Assembly: GCA_021324975.1 (NCBI GenBank)
Contig: JAJPIA010000043.1
Location: forward strand, 1 to 58,648
DNA length: 58,648 bases
Source of the DNA: Bacillota bacterium
Lineage (GTDB): Bacteria; Sysuimicrobiota; Sysuimicrobiia; Sysuimicrobiales; Segetimicrobiaceae
Reading direction: 5' to 3'
Shown one piece after another: positions 1-8,918 of this stretch; position 1 is the first letter of the stretch; every line of letters starts with the position of its first letter. The translations under genes and the position numbers were made by a program. The notes below the pieces were generated by a model, which worked only from the letters and a program-made list of their open reading frames with translations, searched no databases and was not told the origin of the DNA.

Positions 1-1254
1 CGCGGCGGCTACGTGGGCCTCGCGATCTTCGTCGTGGCGTGCGCGGTCCTGTCGTGGCCGGTGCGGCGCCGCGCCTGGCCCGTCGTGCTGCTCGTCGCCC
101 TGGTCGCGGCCGCGGCCGTCGTCGCGCTTCCGAACGTCGGCGCACGGGCCCAGAGCATCGCCCCGGAGCAAGAGGATACCGGCGTCAGCCGGCTGTTCAT
201 CTGGCGCACCGCGCTTGCGATGTGGCGGGCACACCGGCTGTGGGGGACCGGGCTCGGGACGTTCAACGGCGTGTACTCGCCGTATCGCCCGCAGGGGGTG
301 CTCGAGACCTACGCCATGGTCAACCCCCCGGGGTCGGCGCATAACGACTACCTGCAGATCCTCACGACCACGGGCGAAGTCGGTGCCGGATTGCTGGCGC
401 TCGCCGTCCTCTGGGGGCTGTGGCGCGTCGCGCGCCGGTACGCGCGCGGAGGGGCGGGGGATCGGATCTGGCTCGGCGTGTGGGCCGCGGGCACGGCCGG
501 GGTCGCCGCCGTAAGCACCGTGGACGAGAATCTGTTCGTCGTCACGAACCTCGCGCTGCTGCTGCTCCTGGCCGCCGCGGTCGCGGCGCACGCAACGCTC
601 GACGATCGCCCTCGGGCGCGCGTCTGGCAGCGGCTGTTTGTGTTGCCGCTCGTCGCCGTGTTCGTCGGCCTCCGGCCGATCGTCGCGCCGCCGGTCGCGG
701 CCACGGCGCTCCACGACGAAGCGACGCGCGAGGTCGCCGCGGGGCAGCTCATCCCCGCGGTGCGGACGTTCCAGGCAGCGCTCGCGGCGGACCCGCTCGA
801 CAGCACGGCGCCCGCGTACTTCGGAGATCTCCTCGCCGACCTCTACATCCGGCGTCTCGACAATCCCATGGGTCCGTGGCAGACGATGCGGGCGCGGGCG
901 GAGGAGCTCTACCGCTACGCCATCCGGGTCAATCCCTGGGACGCGTATCCTCTCGCGGAACTGGGGCGCCTCGAGCATGCCGAGAAGCGCGAAGACGCGG
1001 CCGCGGCATCGCTCAGCGCCGCGATCCGGCTCGATCCCTACACGCCGCGCTACCGTCTCTGGCTCGCGGAGGCCTACGCCGCCGGCGGCAATCGGACCGA
1101 GGCCGCCAAGCAACTCGGGCAGGCGGTGCGGCTGTTCGATGTCGATCTGCTCGTGATCGAGCACCACGACGGACGGGGGGCCCGGTATGAGGCGTCCGCG
1201 GCCCAGCTCGCGGCGGCGGAGCGACTCCTCGCGGAGGTAACGTCGGCGCGATGA
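1..1254 (+). CDS. O-antigen ligase/polymerase family membrane protein with C-terminal TPR repeats (5' end missing)
   Basis: The frame is open to the first base of the window, so the N-terminus is cut off; the GTG at 13 is only an internal codon as far as can be seen. The visible part has hydrophobic helices, then the WRTALAMWRAHRLWGTGLG and HNDYLQ block typical of Wzy/WaaL-type O-antigen ligases, two more membrane segments, and from about residue 225 of the visible part a TPR-like region (repeated A..Y..A...P pattern, one unit at FQAALAADPLDSTAPAYF). The family joins or polymerises surface glycans on the periplasmic side of the inner membrane. Acceptor and substrate cannot be told. A small hairpin separates it from the convergent DUF2182 gene. 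Confidence 0.8.
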   Translation, partial: RGGYVGLAIFVVACAVLSWPVRRRAWPVVLLVALVAAAAVVALPNVGARAQSIAPEQEDTGVSRLFIWRTALAMWRAHRLWGTGLGTFNGVYSPYRPQGVLETYAMVNPPGSAHNDYLQILTTTGEVGAGLLALAVLWGLWRVARRYARGGAGDRIWLGVWAAGTAGVAAVSTVDENLFVVTNLALLLLLAAAVAAHATLDDRPRARVWQRLFVLPLVAVFVGLRPIVAPPVAATALHDEATREVAAGQLIPAVRTFQAALAADPLDSTAPAYFGDLLADLYIRRLDNPMGPWQTMRARAEELYRYAIRVNPWDAYPLAELGRLEHAEKREDAAAASLSAAIRLDPYTPRYRLWLAEAYAAGGNRTEAAKQLGQAVRLFDVDLLVIEHHDGRGARYEASAAQLAAAERLLAEVTSAR

Positions 1255-1255
1255 C

Positions 1256-1272
1256 ACGCCGACCACCGGCGT
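1256..1272. terminator. Small hairpin between convergent genes
   Basis: ACGCCG (1256-1261), loop ACCAC, CGGCGT (1267-1272): a perfect 6-bp stem lying between the stop of the O-antigen ligase gene and the stop of the DUF2182 gene. No T-run follows on either side, so its role as a bidirectional terminator is an inference. Confidence 0.3.
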
Positions 1273-1296
1273 AAGGCGTTGCTGCGTCAACCAGGT

Positions 1297-2097
1297 TCAC
1301 CCGCCGAACATCGCGGCCACGAGTGGCACCCGGTAGACCAGCGCGACCGCGAGCAGTACAAGAAGTAGCCCCACTGGAGCCGTGAGGTGCCGTCGCCACC
1401 GGGACGTTTTCTCCACCGTCATGACCGCAGCCAGCGCCAGCATCCACCCCAGATTGACTCCGCCAATGGCGAACATCAGCAGCATGAGCGTCCAGCAGCA
1501 TCCGACGCAGAACAGGCCGTGGCGCATGCCCAGACGGAACGCGTCACGGCCCGCCTGCCGTCCCCGCCAGTGTTCCACGAGAAACGAGTACGGGGATCGG
1601 CACTTTACCAGACACATGTCCTTGACTGGAGTCACCTGGTACACGCCGGCGACGAGCAGGACGGCGGTACCAATCCACTGCGCCAGGCCGGCGAAGGTCC
1701 AGCTTCGTTCAATCGCCCGATGCAAGGCGGCGTCTCCGAGAAACGCCGCGATGCCAAACGTCACCCACACGGCCAGGTATCCGAGCACGAAATCGAGCGT
1801 AAGGACCGACCGGTCGGACCGCCCTGAGACGAGCCGGCCGAAGAGATTGACAAGGGGGAGGGTGCTCGGCAGCATCATCGCGATGGTCATAAGCAGCCAT
1901 CCTGCGGTGAACGCGACCAGCCGGAAGGGGGTGAGGCCGCGGCTCGCCAGCTCACGATGGGTCAGGAGCCCCGCGTAGGGCGACGTCCCCCAGGTGAGCA
2001 GCGCGGCCCACGCGGCGAGCACGAGCGCCGCAAGCGCGAGCCGGTGCCATCGGCCATCGCCAGGCGTGCGCAACGCGCCGATCATGAGAGGCCTCAC
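1297..2097 (-). CDS. DUF2182 family integral membrane protein
   Basis: A 266-residue protein with about six hydrophobic segments and the DUF2182 features: a WLLMTIAMMLPST motif in an early helix and a late helix with LFCVGCCWTLMLLMFAIGG, whose paired Cys and Met residues led to the family's description as a predicted metal-binding membrane protein. It starts at GTG 2097 (an in-frame ATG is at 2085) and lies 15 bp downstream of a DUF1326 gene on the same strand; these two families are commonly neighbours. The biochemical role is not known. The family call is firm, any function is not. Confidence 0.85.
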   Translation of the reverse strand: MRPLMIGALRTPGDGRWHRLALAALVLAAWAALLTWGTSPYAGLLTHRELASRGLTPFRLVAFTAGWLLMTIAMMLPSTLPLVNLFGRLVSGRSDRSVLTLDFVLGYLAVWVTFGIAAFLGDAALHRAIERSWTFAGLAQWIGTAVLLVAGVYQVTPVKDMCLVKCRSPYSFLVEHWRGRQAGRDAFRLGMRHGLFCVGCCWTLMLLMFAIGGVNLGWMLALAAVMTVEKTSRWRRHLTAPVGLLLVLLAVALVYRVPLVAAMFGG

Positions 2098-2112
2098 CCC
2101 CTCGGCGCCGGC

Positions 2113-2715
2113 TCAGGCTTCGAACTTGAACTGTCCCAGCACGGCGTTGCGGCCCGTGAACTCCCAGCTCATCTTGTGCTGCGGCAGGTTGACGCGGTGG
2201 GACGTGGCCTTGCCGACGTAGGCCGGCGAGCCCGGAATGGTGCTGAAGACGGTGTCCACGAGCGTGGTCGGCCGACCCTGGGCGTCGGTGTACGGCTGCA
2301 TGTCGGCGGCGAGCACGTCGCCCACGCGGATCGTGCCCTTTCCTTCGGTGAAGTTGAATTGAATCGGCGCATCATATACGCCGACGACCTCGCCGACGAG
2401 TTCCGACAAGTCGGCGAGCGGGCCGCCGAGCTTCCCGGTGTGCACGGCCAGGATGGCCTCTTTCTGTTTCGGCGACGCGTTCTTATCGACGAAGGCGGCG
2501 ACCTTCCAGTTGCCCTTGAGGACGTTGCCGGGGATGCGCGCCACGAGCGCGAGCGTGAGACCGCTCACATCGATGTCGTTGATGTGGCCCCGGTCGTAGT
2601 GATACGCGAGGAATGCGTCGCACGACCCGCCGTCGGGATTGTCGCCGATCCAGCACGGACAAGGTGCGCCGCAGGAGCAGGCCTCCAAGAGACGTCCTTC
2701 GATCGCGTATGCCAT
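2113..2715 (-). CDS. DUF1326 family protein
   Basis: About 200 residues. The start MAYAIEG at 2715 is chosen because AAAGGAGGG stands about 8 bases upstream; a longer frame to 2799 has no such site. The N-terminal LLEACSCGAPCPCWIG holds four cysteines spaced as in DUF1326 and followed by DPD/HIN-type conserved acidic and His residues, suggesting a metal or redox site. No signal peptide or membrane helix is seen, so it is probably cytoplasmic. It is the first gene of a two-gene operon with DUF2182. No reaction is established for the family. Confidence 0.88.
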   Translation of the reverse strand: MAYAIEGRLLEACSCGAPCPCWIGDNPDGGSCDAFLAYHYDRGHINDIDVSGLTLALVARIPGNVLKGNWKVAAFVDKNASPKQKEAILAVHTGKLGGPLADLSELVGEVVGVYDAPIQFNFTEGKGTIRVGDVLAADMQPYTDAQGRPTTLVDTVFSTIPGSPAYVGKATSHRVNLPQHKMSWEFTGRNAVLGQFKFEA

Positions 2716-2843
2716 CCTGCGCTCCCTCCTTTTTCGGCCTGTCGCCACCCACGACAGATACTCCTTGCAGGTGGCGATCCTAAGGCCGGTGGTCATCACG
2801 CGAAACTGCGTTACGGTGGAGGATACAGCCGGGAAAGCGCGCC

Positions 2844-2867
2844 GCCATCGGGAGTTCTCCCGATGGC
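2844..2867 (-). terminator. Strong hairpin downstream of the LuxR-type ATPase gene
   Basis: GCCATCGGGAG (2844-2854), TT, CTCCCGATGGC (2857-2867): a perfect 11-bp stem. It lies 34 bp past the stop codon of the LuxR-type regulator on the minus strand. The following minus-strand bases include only TTT, so it is a weak intrinsic terminator or a stabilising 3' hairpin. On the plus strand it is followed by ATTTTC. Confidence 0.55.
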
Positions 2868-2900
2868 AGTACGGATTTTCACCGCGGTCGATCGGGCGCG

Positions 2901-5423
2901 TCAGCCGGAGGACTTCTCCACGAGGCCGTGCTGGGTGGCCCAGACGGCGGCCTGGGCGCGGGAGCGGACGCCGAGCTTGTGCAGGATGTGCTCGACGTGG
3001 GTTTCGACCGTTCGCTCCGCCACGTAGAGTTCCTTGGCGATTTGGCGGTTCGTGAGACCGCGGGCGATGAGCATGGCGACCTCGCGCTCGCGGGACGTCA
3101 GCGGCGAATCCCCGTGCGCGCCCGGTCCTCCGGCCGTGCGAGGCGCAACCGGCGATCGCGGCGGCTGCATCCTGGACGAGAGCGCGTACTCGATCATCGC
3201 CGGGATCGACAGGCCTGCCCCGGCGGTCCAGGCGGAGTGGAACGCCTTGTCGCCCAGCGCCGAGCGGCTGGCTGCGCAGGCCCGATCATGGTCCGCGCGC
3301 TGTCCAGGCACGAGCGTGATTCCGATGCTCTCGCGCACCGCCTCCGCAGAGGCCAGGAGGCACGCGGCGCGCGCTGATTGGCCGGCGGCGGCGGCCACCC
3401 ATCCCAGTCCTTCCAGCTGGACGGAGATGACCCGGCGATGGTCGAGCGCCCACAGCCCCCGGAGCGACTCCCGCATGTACCCGCCCGCGCGTTCGTGGTC
3501 GTCGCAACTCCACGCCACGCGTCCGAGGATGCTGAAGTGGAGCGTGACGCACCAAAGATCCTGTTCGGCTTCGGCGAGGCGTAGCGCTTCGCCCAGTAAC
3601 GCCTCCGCGCGACCGTATTCGCCGCGCTGCCGCGCCACTTCGCCGAGGTTCGCCAGAGCCATGCTCGCGAGAATTCGGTCGCCCGTCTCGTGCGCGGCGA
3701 GCAGGGCCTCGTCCAGCAGCGCCGCGGCGCGATCGAGTTGGCCCATCCAAAGCTGCACGAAGCCGTACTGTCGGGCAACGCGGGCACGGGACGGCAGGTC
3801 CCCGCGCGTCCTCGCGAGCGCGAGGCCTTCCTCACCGAACGCCGCCGCCTCCGCCTGATTCCCCAACCAGAACGTCAGATAGCTTGCGGTCCCGAGAGCC
3901 CGTGCCCGGACAACTGCGGCGCCCTCGCCGATGAGTGGGAGGAACTGCGCCAGCCAGTCTCGCCCCTCGCGCAGATGCCCTCGGGTGTCCCAGAAGCGGA
4001 ACAGCGCGTCCGCCAGTCTGAGGCCCATCGTTGCGGCACCGGACTCCCTGCGACACCAGTCCAGGGCGCCCCGCACATTGTCGAGTTCGCGCTCCAAGCG
4101 CGCGAGCCACGGTCCGAATTCCGGGCCGAGCTGCTCGCGATCGGCTCGCTCTGCGTATGCGAGAAAGAAGTCGCGGTGCCGACCGCGGGCCGACGTTTCC
4201 TCGCCGGCTTCCTGCAGCCGTTCATGTCCGTACTCGCGAACGGTTTCCAGGAGACGGTAGCGCGTCTCTCCGTCGTGTTCCTCGGAGATGACGAGCGATT
4301 TGTCGACAAGCCGGGCGAGCAGGTCGAGGACGTCCGCGGGGGCGATTGTATCGTCGACGCATACGCCTTCTGCCGCCTGGAGCGTGAATCCGCCGGAGAA
4401 CACCGAGAGCCGCCGGAATAGGGTTTGCTCGGACTTGGAGAGCCAGTCGTAGCTCCAGTCGATCATACGCCGAAGCGTTTGGTGGCGGGGCAGCGCGGCG
4501 GCGTTCCCTTGGGCGAGGAACCGGAACCGGTCCGTGAGCCGGTTGGCGATCTCTTCGGCGCTCAGGGCCACGACGCGCGCGGCCGCAAGTTCGAGTGCCA
4601 GCGGGATGCCGTCAAGCCGCCGACAGATGGCAATGATCGCGCCGGCGGCGGTGTCGGTGATGGTGAAATCGGACCGTACCGACTGAGCCCGCTCGGCAAA
4701 GAGGCGGCCCGATTCGCTCCGCGTCACGGCATCGGCCGTTGCATGGTCTTGGACGCCGGGCACCGTCAGCGACGGCACGCGCCAGGCCACTTCGCCCGCG
4801 CTGCGGAACGGCTGACGACTGGTCGCAAGAATCCGCAGCTCCGGACAGGTCTGTAAGAGGGAGTCGGCCAGCCGCGCACAGGCGTTCACCATGTGCTCGC
4901 AGTTGTCGAGGACCAACAAGAGTCTTCGGGACCGAAGATATCCTGCGAGACGCTCGACAAGCGGCCGCGAACCCGCATCGCGGAGTCCGAGCGTGCGTGC
5001 CAGCGTGGGGACGACCAGTTGCGAGTCTGTGAGAGGCGCGAGGTCCACGAAGGACACTCCGTCGGGAAACTCGTCCCGCAGCCTGGCTGCCAGCTCGATA
5101 GCCAGCCGAGTCTTGCCGACGCCCCCAACTCCGGAGAGCGTGAGCAGGCGCGTTCCCGCGAAGAGCCGCCGGATCTCAGTCAGTTCCGGTTCGCGCCCGA
5201 TGAAACTCGTCGGAGGGGCTGGGAGGGCGCCGGACGAGGTTCCCAGGAAGACGGCAGGCGGCACGCGCGTTCCCAGCGATCGAACGCGCGGCCGGTCGGG
5301 CGCGCTTTTGGAGGCTCGCCGGGGAGTCGTTCTCCGGGTCCGTCGCCGACGAGGAAGCCGTCCCGCACCGGACGAGCGCCGCGCGCGGGACGGCCGCCGG
5401 ACCTGCGACCGCCATGTCCGCAT
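2901..5423 (-). CDS. LuxR C-terminal, NB-ARC/AAA-type ATPase transcriptional regulator
   Basis: A multi-domain regulator of up to 840 residues. A P-loop GVGGVGKTR is at about residue 98-106, followed by LLLVLDNCEH (Walker B) and GIPLALELAAARV, the NB-ARC/STAND signature. The middle has TPR-like helices (ELDNVRGALDWC and following A/L-rich repeats). The last 65 residues form a LuxR-type helix-turn-helix, PLTSREREVAMLIARGLTN. Proteins of this plan bind ATP and an inducer and activate promoters. The Arg-rich first 50 residues look non-conserved; GTG at 5264 (VPPAVFLG) is a credible alternative start. Targets are unknown; the nearest genes are the DUF1326 pair and the molybdenum hydroxylase. Confidence 0.88.
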   Translation of the reverse strand: MRTWRSQVRRPSRARRSSGAGRLPRRRRTRRTTPRRASKSAPDRPRVRSLGTRVPPAVFLGTSSGALPAPPTSFIGREPELTEIRRLFAGTRLLTLSGVGGVGKTRLAIELAARLRDEFPDGVSFVDLAPLTDSQLVVPTLARTLGLRDAGSRPLVERLAGYLRSRRLLLVLDNCEHMVNACARLADSLLQTCPELRILATSRQPFRSAGEVAWRVPSLTVPGVQDHATADAVTRSESGRLFAERAQSVRSDFTITDTAAGAIIAICRRLDGIPLALELAAARVVALSAEEIANRLTDRFRFLAQGNAAALPRHQTLRRMIDWSYDWLSKSEQTLFRRLSVFSGGFTLQAAEGVCVDDTIAPADVLDLLARLVDKSLVISEEHDGETRYRLLETVREYGHERLQEAGEETSARGRHRDFFLAYAERADREQLGPEFGPWLARLERELDNVRGALDWCRRESGAATMGLRLADALFRFWDTRGHLREGRDWLAQFLPLIGEGAAVVRARALGTASYLTFWLGNQAEAAAFGEEGLALARTRGDLPSRARVARQYGFVQLWMGQLDRAAALLDEALLAAHETGDRILASMALANLGEVARQRGEYGRAEALLGEALRLAEAEQDLWCVTLHFSILGRVAWSCDDHERAGGYMRESLRGLWALDHRRVISVQLEGLGWVAAAAGQSARAACLLASAEAVRESIGITLVPGQRADHDRACAASRSALGDKAFHSAWTAGAGLSIPAMIEYALSSRMQPPRSPVAPRTAGGPGAHGDSPLTSREREVAMLIARGLTNRQIAKELYVAERTVETHVEHILHKLGVRSRAQAAVWATQHGLVEKSSG

Positions 5424-5507
5424 GGTTAGGCTATCTTCGAATCGATCGCCCGCCCGCCCTCCGGTTCAGCGTAGGGCGGGCGGCCTGAGCTTAGGGCGCG
5501 GGTGCGC

Positions 5508-7808
5508 TCACCGGAGGCGGCCGAGCGCCCCGAGCACTTTGGCCGGCGTAATCGGGAGCGACGTCACGCGCGCACCCGTTGCGTTCGCCACGGCGTTCGC
5601 GATCGCGGCGGGGGTCGGGATGATCGGCGGTTCGCCGACGCCCTTCGCGCCGAGGTTGTTGGCGATGGGATCCGGCTTGTCCACCGCCAGCGCGACGATC
5701 TCCGGGATCACGGACGAGCGCGGCACGGCGTAGCTGTCGAACCCGAGATCGAGGACGGTGCCCGTGTCCGGGTCGGTGAGGTGCTCCTCGCGAAGCGCCA
5801 TGCCGAGCCCCTGGATGACCCCGCCTTCGATCTGGCTCGCGTACACCAGCGGATTGATGACGCGGCCGACGTCGTGGCACGCGACCACCCGCAGCACCGT
5901 CACCTCGCCGGTGTCGAGATCCACCTCGACCTCCGCGATCTGCGCGCCGAACGTTCGGATCGTCACGCCGTCCGGGTTGGCGCCGCGAAACCCGCGGCCG
6001 CTCAGCGCGAAGTTGCCCATGCGACCGGCGACCTCGGCCACCGTCATCCCGCGCTCCGGGACCCCCGCCACGAACAGCCGGCCCGCCTCGAGCCGGATGT
6101 CGTTCGGCGCGGCCTCGAGCACCGACGCGGCCGCGTCCAGCAGGTGCCGGCGCACCTCGTCCGCGGCCATGCGCACGGCCGGGCCGCAGGAGGTGATCGT
6201 CTGGCTTCCCGCGGACAGCGGCGCGTACGGAAAGTCGGTGTCGCCGAGCGACACCGAGACTCGGTCGACCGGCAGCGTCAGGACCTCGGCCGCGATCTGC
6301 GCCAGCGCGGTCTTCGCCCCGGTCCCGATCTCTTGCGTGCCGATGCGGATCTCGGCCGTGCCGTCGGGGTTGAGCCGCATCTCCGCGTACGCGGGAGGGG
6401 AGCCCGCGCCGCCCCAGATCTGTGTGCCCATGCCCAACCCGCGGCGGCGCCCGTGCCCGGCCACGGCCGTGGCCGGCGCCGGGGCCCGGCGCTCCCAGCC
6501 GGCCGCCTTGGCGACGCGCTCGTAGGCGTCGCGGAGGAACTTGCTCGAGTACGGACGGCCGAGGACCTGATCGGTCTCGGCGTAGTTGCGGAGACGGAAC
6601 TCCAGCGGATCGATGCCGAGCTTGTCGGCGAGCGCCTCCACTGCGGCCTCGAGTGCCACCGTGCCCTCTACGAATCCGGGCGCCCGAAACGCGGCGCACG
6701 GGGCGGTATGGGTGAATACGTTCACCACCTCGGTGCGCACATTCGGGCAGGCGTACAGTTCCTTGGCCGGCCCCGCGAGCGGCGATCCGATCGCCCGGTA
6801 GGCGCCCAGGTTCGACGCCCCGCGGTAGTCGATCGCGACGAGCGTCCCGTCGCGCTTGGCCCCGAGACGGATCTGCTGGGCGCTCTGCGGCCGCTTACCC
6901 GCGGCCTGGCTCTCGTCGGCGCGGGTGAACATCAGCCGGACCGGCCGGCCGAGCTGCCGCGAAGCCAGCGCGGCGATGATCGTGTACTTGCCGGCGCCGT
7001 TCTTGCTGCCAAACCCGCCGCCCATGAACGGGCTCATGACGCGCACGTGGTCCAGCGGGATCTTGAGCGCCGCGGCCACCTGCCGCCGCACGCCGAAGAT
7101 GTGCTGCGTCGAGTCCCAGACGGTGAGCCGGTCGCCGGACCAGTGCACGACCGAGCCGTGCGTCTCCATGCTGTGGTGCAGCACGTCCGGCGTGTCCGCG
7201 TGCATCTCGACGGTCGCGTCCGCCTCGCGGAAGCCCGCCTCGACATCGCCTCGCTCGTATTGTTCGGGCCCGCCGAGCACGTTGCCCTCGGCGTGGACGA
7301 GCACCGCGTTCGGGGCGAGCGCGGCGTCGATCGTGAGCACCTGCGGCAGCGGTTCGTATTCCACCTCGATGAGATCCAGCGCGTCGCGCGCCTGCGCGGC
7401 CGTGTCGGCGACGACCACCGCCACCTCGTCGCCGGCGTAGCGCAGCTCCGGATCGAAGAGCCAGCTCTTGCCGTTGTACCACGGGATCCTGGGGGCATTG
7501 GCCGCCGACAGGACCAGCCGCACGCCCGGCGCCCGCTCCGCGGCGTCCGCGTCGAACTTCGTGATGCGGGCGTGCGCGTGAGGGCTGCGCAGCACTGCGG
7601 CGTGCAGCAGGCCCGGCGGGTCGAGGTCCGCCGTGTACCGGGCGCGGCCGCTTACCCGGTCGCCGCCGTCGACGCGGGGCACGCGGGTCCCGACGATCGC
7701 GAGCGTCTCGGTGGCGCCCCAGACCGGCAGATCATCGCCCTCGATGACAACGTCGCGCTCCTCGATCCGCCCCTCAAACTCGATCTTCTGCCTGACGATC
7801 CGTGGCAT
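5508..7808 (-). CDS. Xanthine dehydrogenase family molybdopterin-binding subunit
   Basis: A 766-residue large subunit. The start ATG at 7808 is preceded by GGAGGAG at 5-6 bases. VPRVDGGDRVSGRARYTAD begins the a/b hammerhead domain; the Mo-pterin domains show GGGFGSKN, AAFRAPGF, the pterin-binding MGTQIWGGAG region, and near the C-terminus GAKGVGEPP with the catalytic glutamate. Such enzymes hydroxylate N-heterocycles or aldehydes with water as oxygen donor. It lacks the AYRCSFR active-site loop of aerobic CO dehydrogenase, so CO oxidation is unlikely. The [2Fe-2S] subunit gene sits 31 bp upstream; no FAD (medium) subunit gene is nearby. Confidence 0.92.
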   Translation of the reverse strand: MPRIVRQKIEFEGRIEERDVVIEGDDLPVWGATETLAIVGTRVPRVDGGDRVSGRARYTADLDPPGLLHAAVLRSPHAHARITKFDADAAERAPGVRLVLSAANAPRIPWYNGKSWLFDPELRYAGDEVAVVVADTAAQARDALDLIEVEYEPLPQVLTIDAALAPNAVLVHAEGNVLGGPEQYERGDVEAGFREADATVEMHADTPDVLHHSMETHGSVVHWSGDRLTVWDSTQHIFGVRRQVAAALKIPLDHVRVMSPFMGGGFGSKNGAGKYTIIAALASRQLGRPVRLMFTRADESQAAGKRPQSAQQIRLGAKRDGTLVAIDYRGASNLGAYRAIGSPLAGPAKELYACPNVRTEVVNVFTHTAPCAAFRAPGFVEGTVALEAAVEALADKLGIDPLEFRLRNYAETDQVLGRPYSSKFLRDAYERVAKAAGWERRAPAPATAVAGHGRRRGLGMGTQIWGGAGSPPAYAEMRLNPDGTAEIRIGTQEIGTGAKTALAQIAAEVLTLPVDRVSVSLGDTDFPYAPLSAGSQTITSCGPAVRMAADEVRRHLLDAAASVLEAAPNDIRLEAGRLFVAGVPERGMTVAEVAGRMGNFALSGRGFRGANPDGVTIRTFGAQIAEVEVDLDTGEVTVLRVVACHDVGRVINPLVYASQIEGGVIQGLGMALREEHLTDPDTGTVLDLGFDSYAVPRSSVIPEIVALAVDKPDPIANNLGAKGVGEPPIIPTPAAIANAVANATGARVTSLPITPAKVLGALGRLR

Positions 7809-7839
7809 GGACTCCTCCGGTGGTGGGATAACGCCGGCG

Positions 7840-8346
7840 TTACGCCGGGCGGCCGGGCCGCCGGGCTTCCGCGGTGCGGGCGATCTCGAGCGCCGCGGCC
7901 TGGATGCGAAGGTAGGCGCCGCACCGGCATACGTTGCCGTCCAGGGCGCGCCGGATCTCCTCCGCCGACGGATCGGGTTGCCGGCGCAGCAAGCCCTGGA
8001 GCGCCATGATCTGCCCAGGGGTGCAGAACCCGCATTGAAACGCGTCGTGCTCGATGAAGGCCCGCTGCACCGGGTCGAGGACGCCGTCCCGCGTGAGCCC
8101 TTCGATCGTCTCCACGCTGCGGCCGTGCGCCTGCACCGCCAGCATTAAGCACGCGAGCACCGGCCGGCCGTCGACCAGGACGGTACAGGCCCCGCACGTG
8201 CCGACGCCGCACCCCTCCTTGGCGCCGGTCAGATGGAGGTCTTCGCGCAGTGCGGCGAGCAGCGTCCGCCTCGGGGAGACACGGACTTCTTCGGCGCGGC
8301 CGTTGACCGTGAAGGTGACGCTGTCGGTGCGAGACTCCAAGCTCAT
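7840..8346 (-). CDS. (2Fe-2S)-binding small subunit of xanthine dehydrogenase family
   Basis: 168 residues from ATG 8346, which has GGAGG about 6 bases upstream; longer frames to 8445 lack support. The plant-type ferredoxin domain carries EGCGVGTCGACTVLVDG and a fourth cysteine (C-x4-C-x2-C-x11-C), and the helical second domain carries CGFCTPG and NVCRCGAY, giving two [2Fe-2S] clusters. It passes electrons from the molybdenum centre of the neighbouring large subunit. The gene order small then large in one operon fits the family. The partner that takes the electrons is not encoded here. Confidence 0.93.
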   Translation of the reverse strand: MSLESRTDSVTFTVNGRAEEVRVSPRRTLLAALREDLHLTGAKEGCGVGTCGACTVLVDGRPVLACLMLAVQAHGRSVETIEGLTRDGVLDPVQRAFIEHDAFQCGFCTPGQIMALQGLLRRQPDPSAEEIRRALDGNVCRCGAYLRIQAAALEIARTAEARRPGRPA

Positions 8347-8404
8347 CCACGCCTCCATTCTTCGGGGCCGGTTCGACGGAAACTCGGAAGCGCACAGCCT
8401 CGCT

Positions 8405-8433
8405 TTGACACCAACACCGAGGCTTCCTACACT
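8405..8433 (+). promoter_or_regulatory. Sigma-70-type promoter of the DUF971 gene
   Basis: TTGACA at 8405-8410, a 17-bp spacer, and TACACT at 8428-8433. The ATG at 8444 is only 10 bases past the -10 box, so the transcript would be leaderless or nearly so; the alternative ATG at 8459 would have about 15-20 bases of leader. Confidence 0.7.
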
Positions 8434-8443
8434 CGTATACGTC

Positions 8444-8779
8444 ATGCCCCGAAGGCCGATGCCCGTCCCGGCGACCGTGCAGCAGGAGGCCGCAACCCGC
8501 GAGCTCGTCGTGACGTGGACCGACGGCCACGTGAGCCGCTACGCGTATCGTGCGCTGCGCCAGCGCTGCCCCTGCGCGATGTGCGTGCACGAATGGACCG
8601 GCGCGCAGCTGCTGGATCCTGAGCGCGTGGCCCCCGACATCCACCCGAAGGAAGTCACGCAGGTCGGCGCGTACGCCCTGCGGTTTGTCTGGTCCGATGG
8701 ACACGCCACGGGGATCTACCCGTTCACGCTGCTGCGCAGCCTCTGCGCGTGCGAGGACTGCACGCGTGCGCGCTCGTAG
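8444..8779 (+). CDS. DUF971 domain protein
   Basis: 111 residues. The core from about residue 14 (RELVVTWTDGHVSRY, then ALRQRCPCAMCVHEWTG, and the C-terminal SLCACEDC) is the DUF971/GBBH-like N-terminal domain, with four cysteines in CxxC-like pairs that probably bind a metal. Free-standing DUF971 proteins often occur with Fe-S cluster assembly genes of the Mrp/ApbC type, so a role in Fe-S or metal handling is possible but not shown. It is divergent from the [2Fe-2S] subunit gene and 139 bp before the thioredoxin-like gene. The start ATG 8444 matches the promoter; 8459 is possible. Confidence 0.82.
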   Translation: MPRRPMPVPATVQQEAATRELVVTWTDGHVSRYAYRALRQRCPCAMCVHEWTGAQLLDPERVAPDIHPKEVTQVGAYALRFVWSDGHATGIYPFTLLRSLCACEDCTRARS

Positions 8780-8918
8780 TCGCATTCCCCTGAGCCGGCC
8801 ACGCCGTCGCCGCTCCGGGAATCGCGTGCGCCGGCCGCGACGTTCGGCCTGGATGTGACGGGACCGCACCACCCAGCACGGCGCCGGCCCGCCCGGACGC
8901 CGCGGAGGAGGCGAGGGC

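Noticed and set aside
5948-5957. CGAACGTTCG palindrome as a second LexA box
   Set aside because: It lacks the 4-bp spacer of the box and lies deep inside the molybdenum hydroxylase coding sequence.
5502-8009. An 835-codon open frame on the plus strand, opposite the molybdenum hydroxylase genes (similar long antisense frames at 1957-3027, 17678-19243, 25736-27739 and 33231-35387)
   Set aside because: The proteins are Arg/Ala/His-rich with no domain, and the minus- or plus-strand partners have full family motifs; these are codon-bias shadows of GC-rich genes.
5508-8346. Aerobic carbon monoxide dehydrogenase (coxLS)
   Set aside because: The AYRCSFR active-site loop is absent and coxM is missing; general xanthine dehydrogenase family is the safer call.
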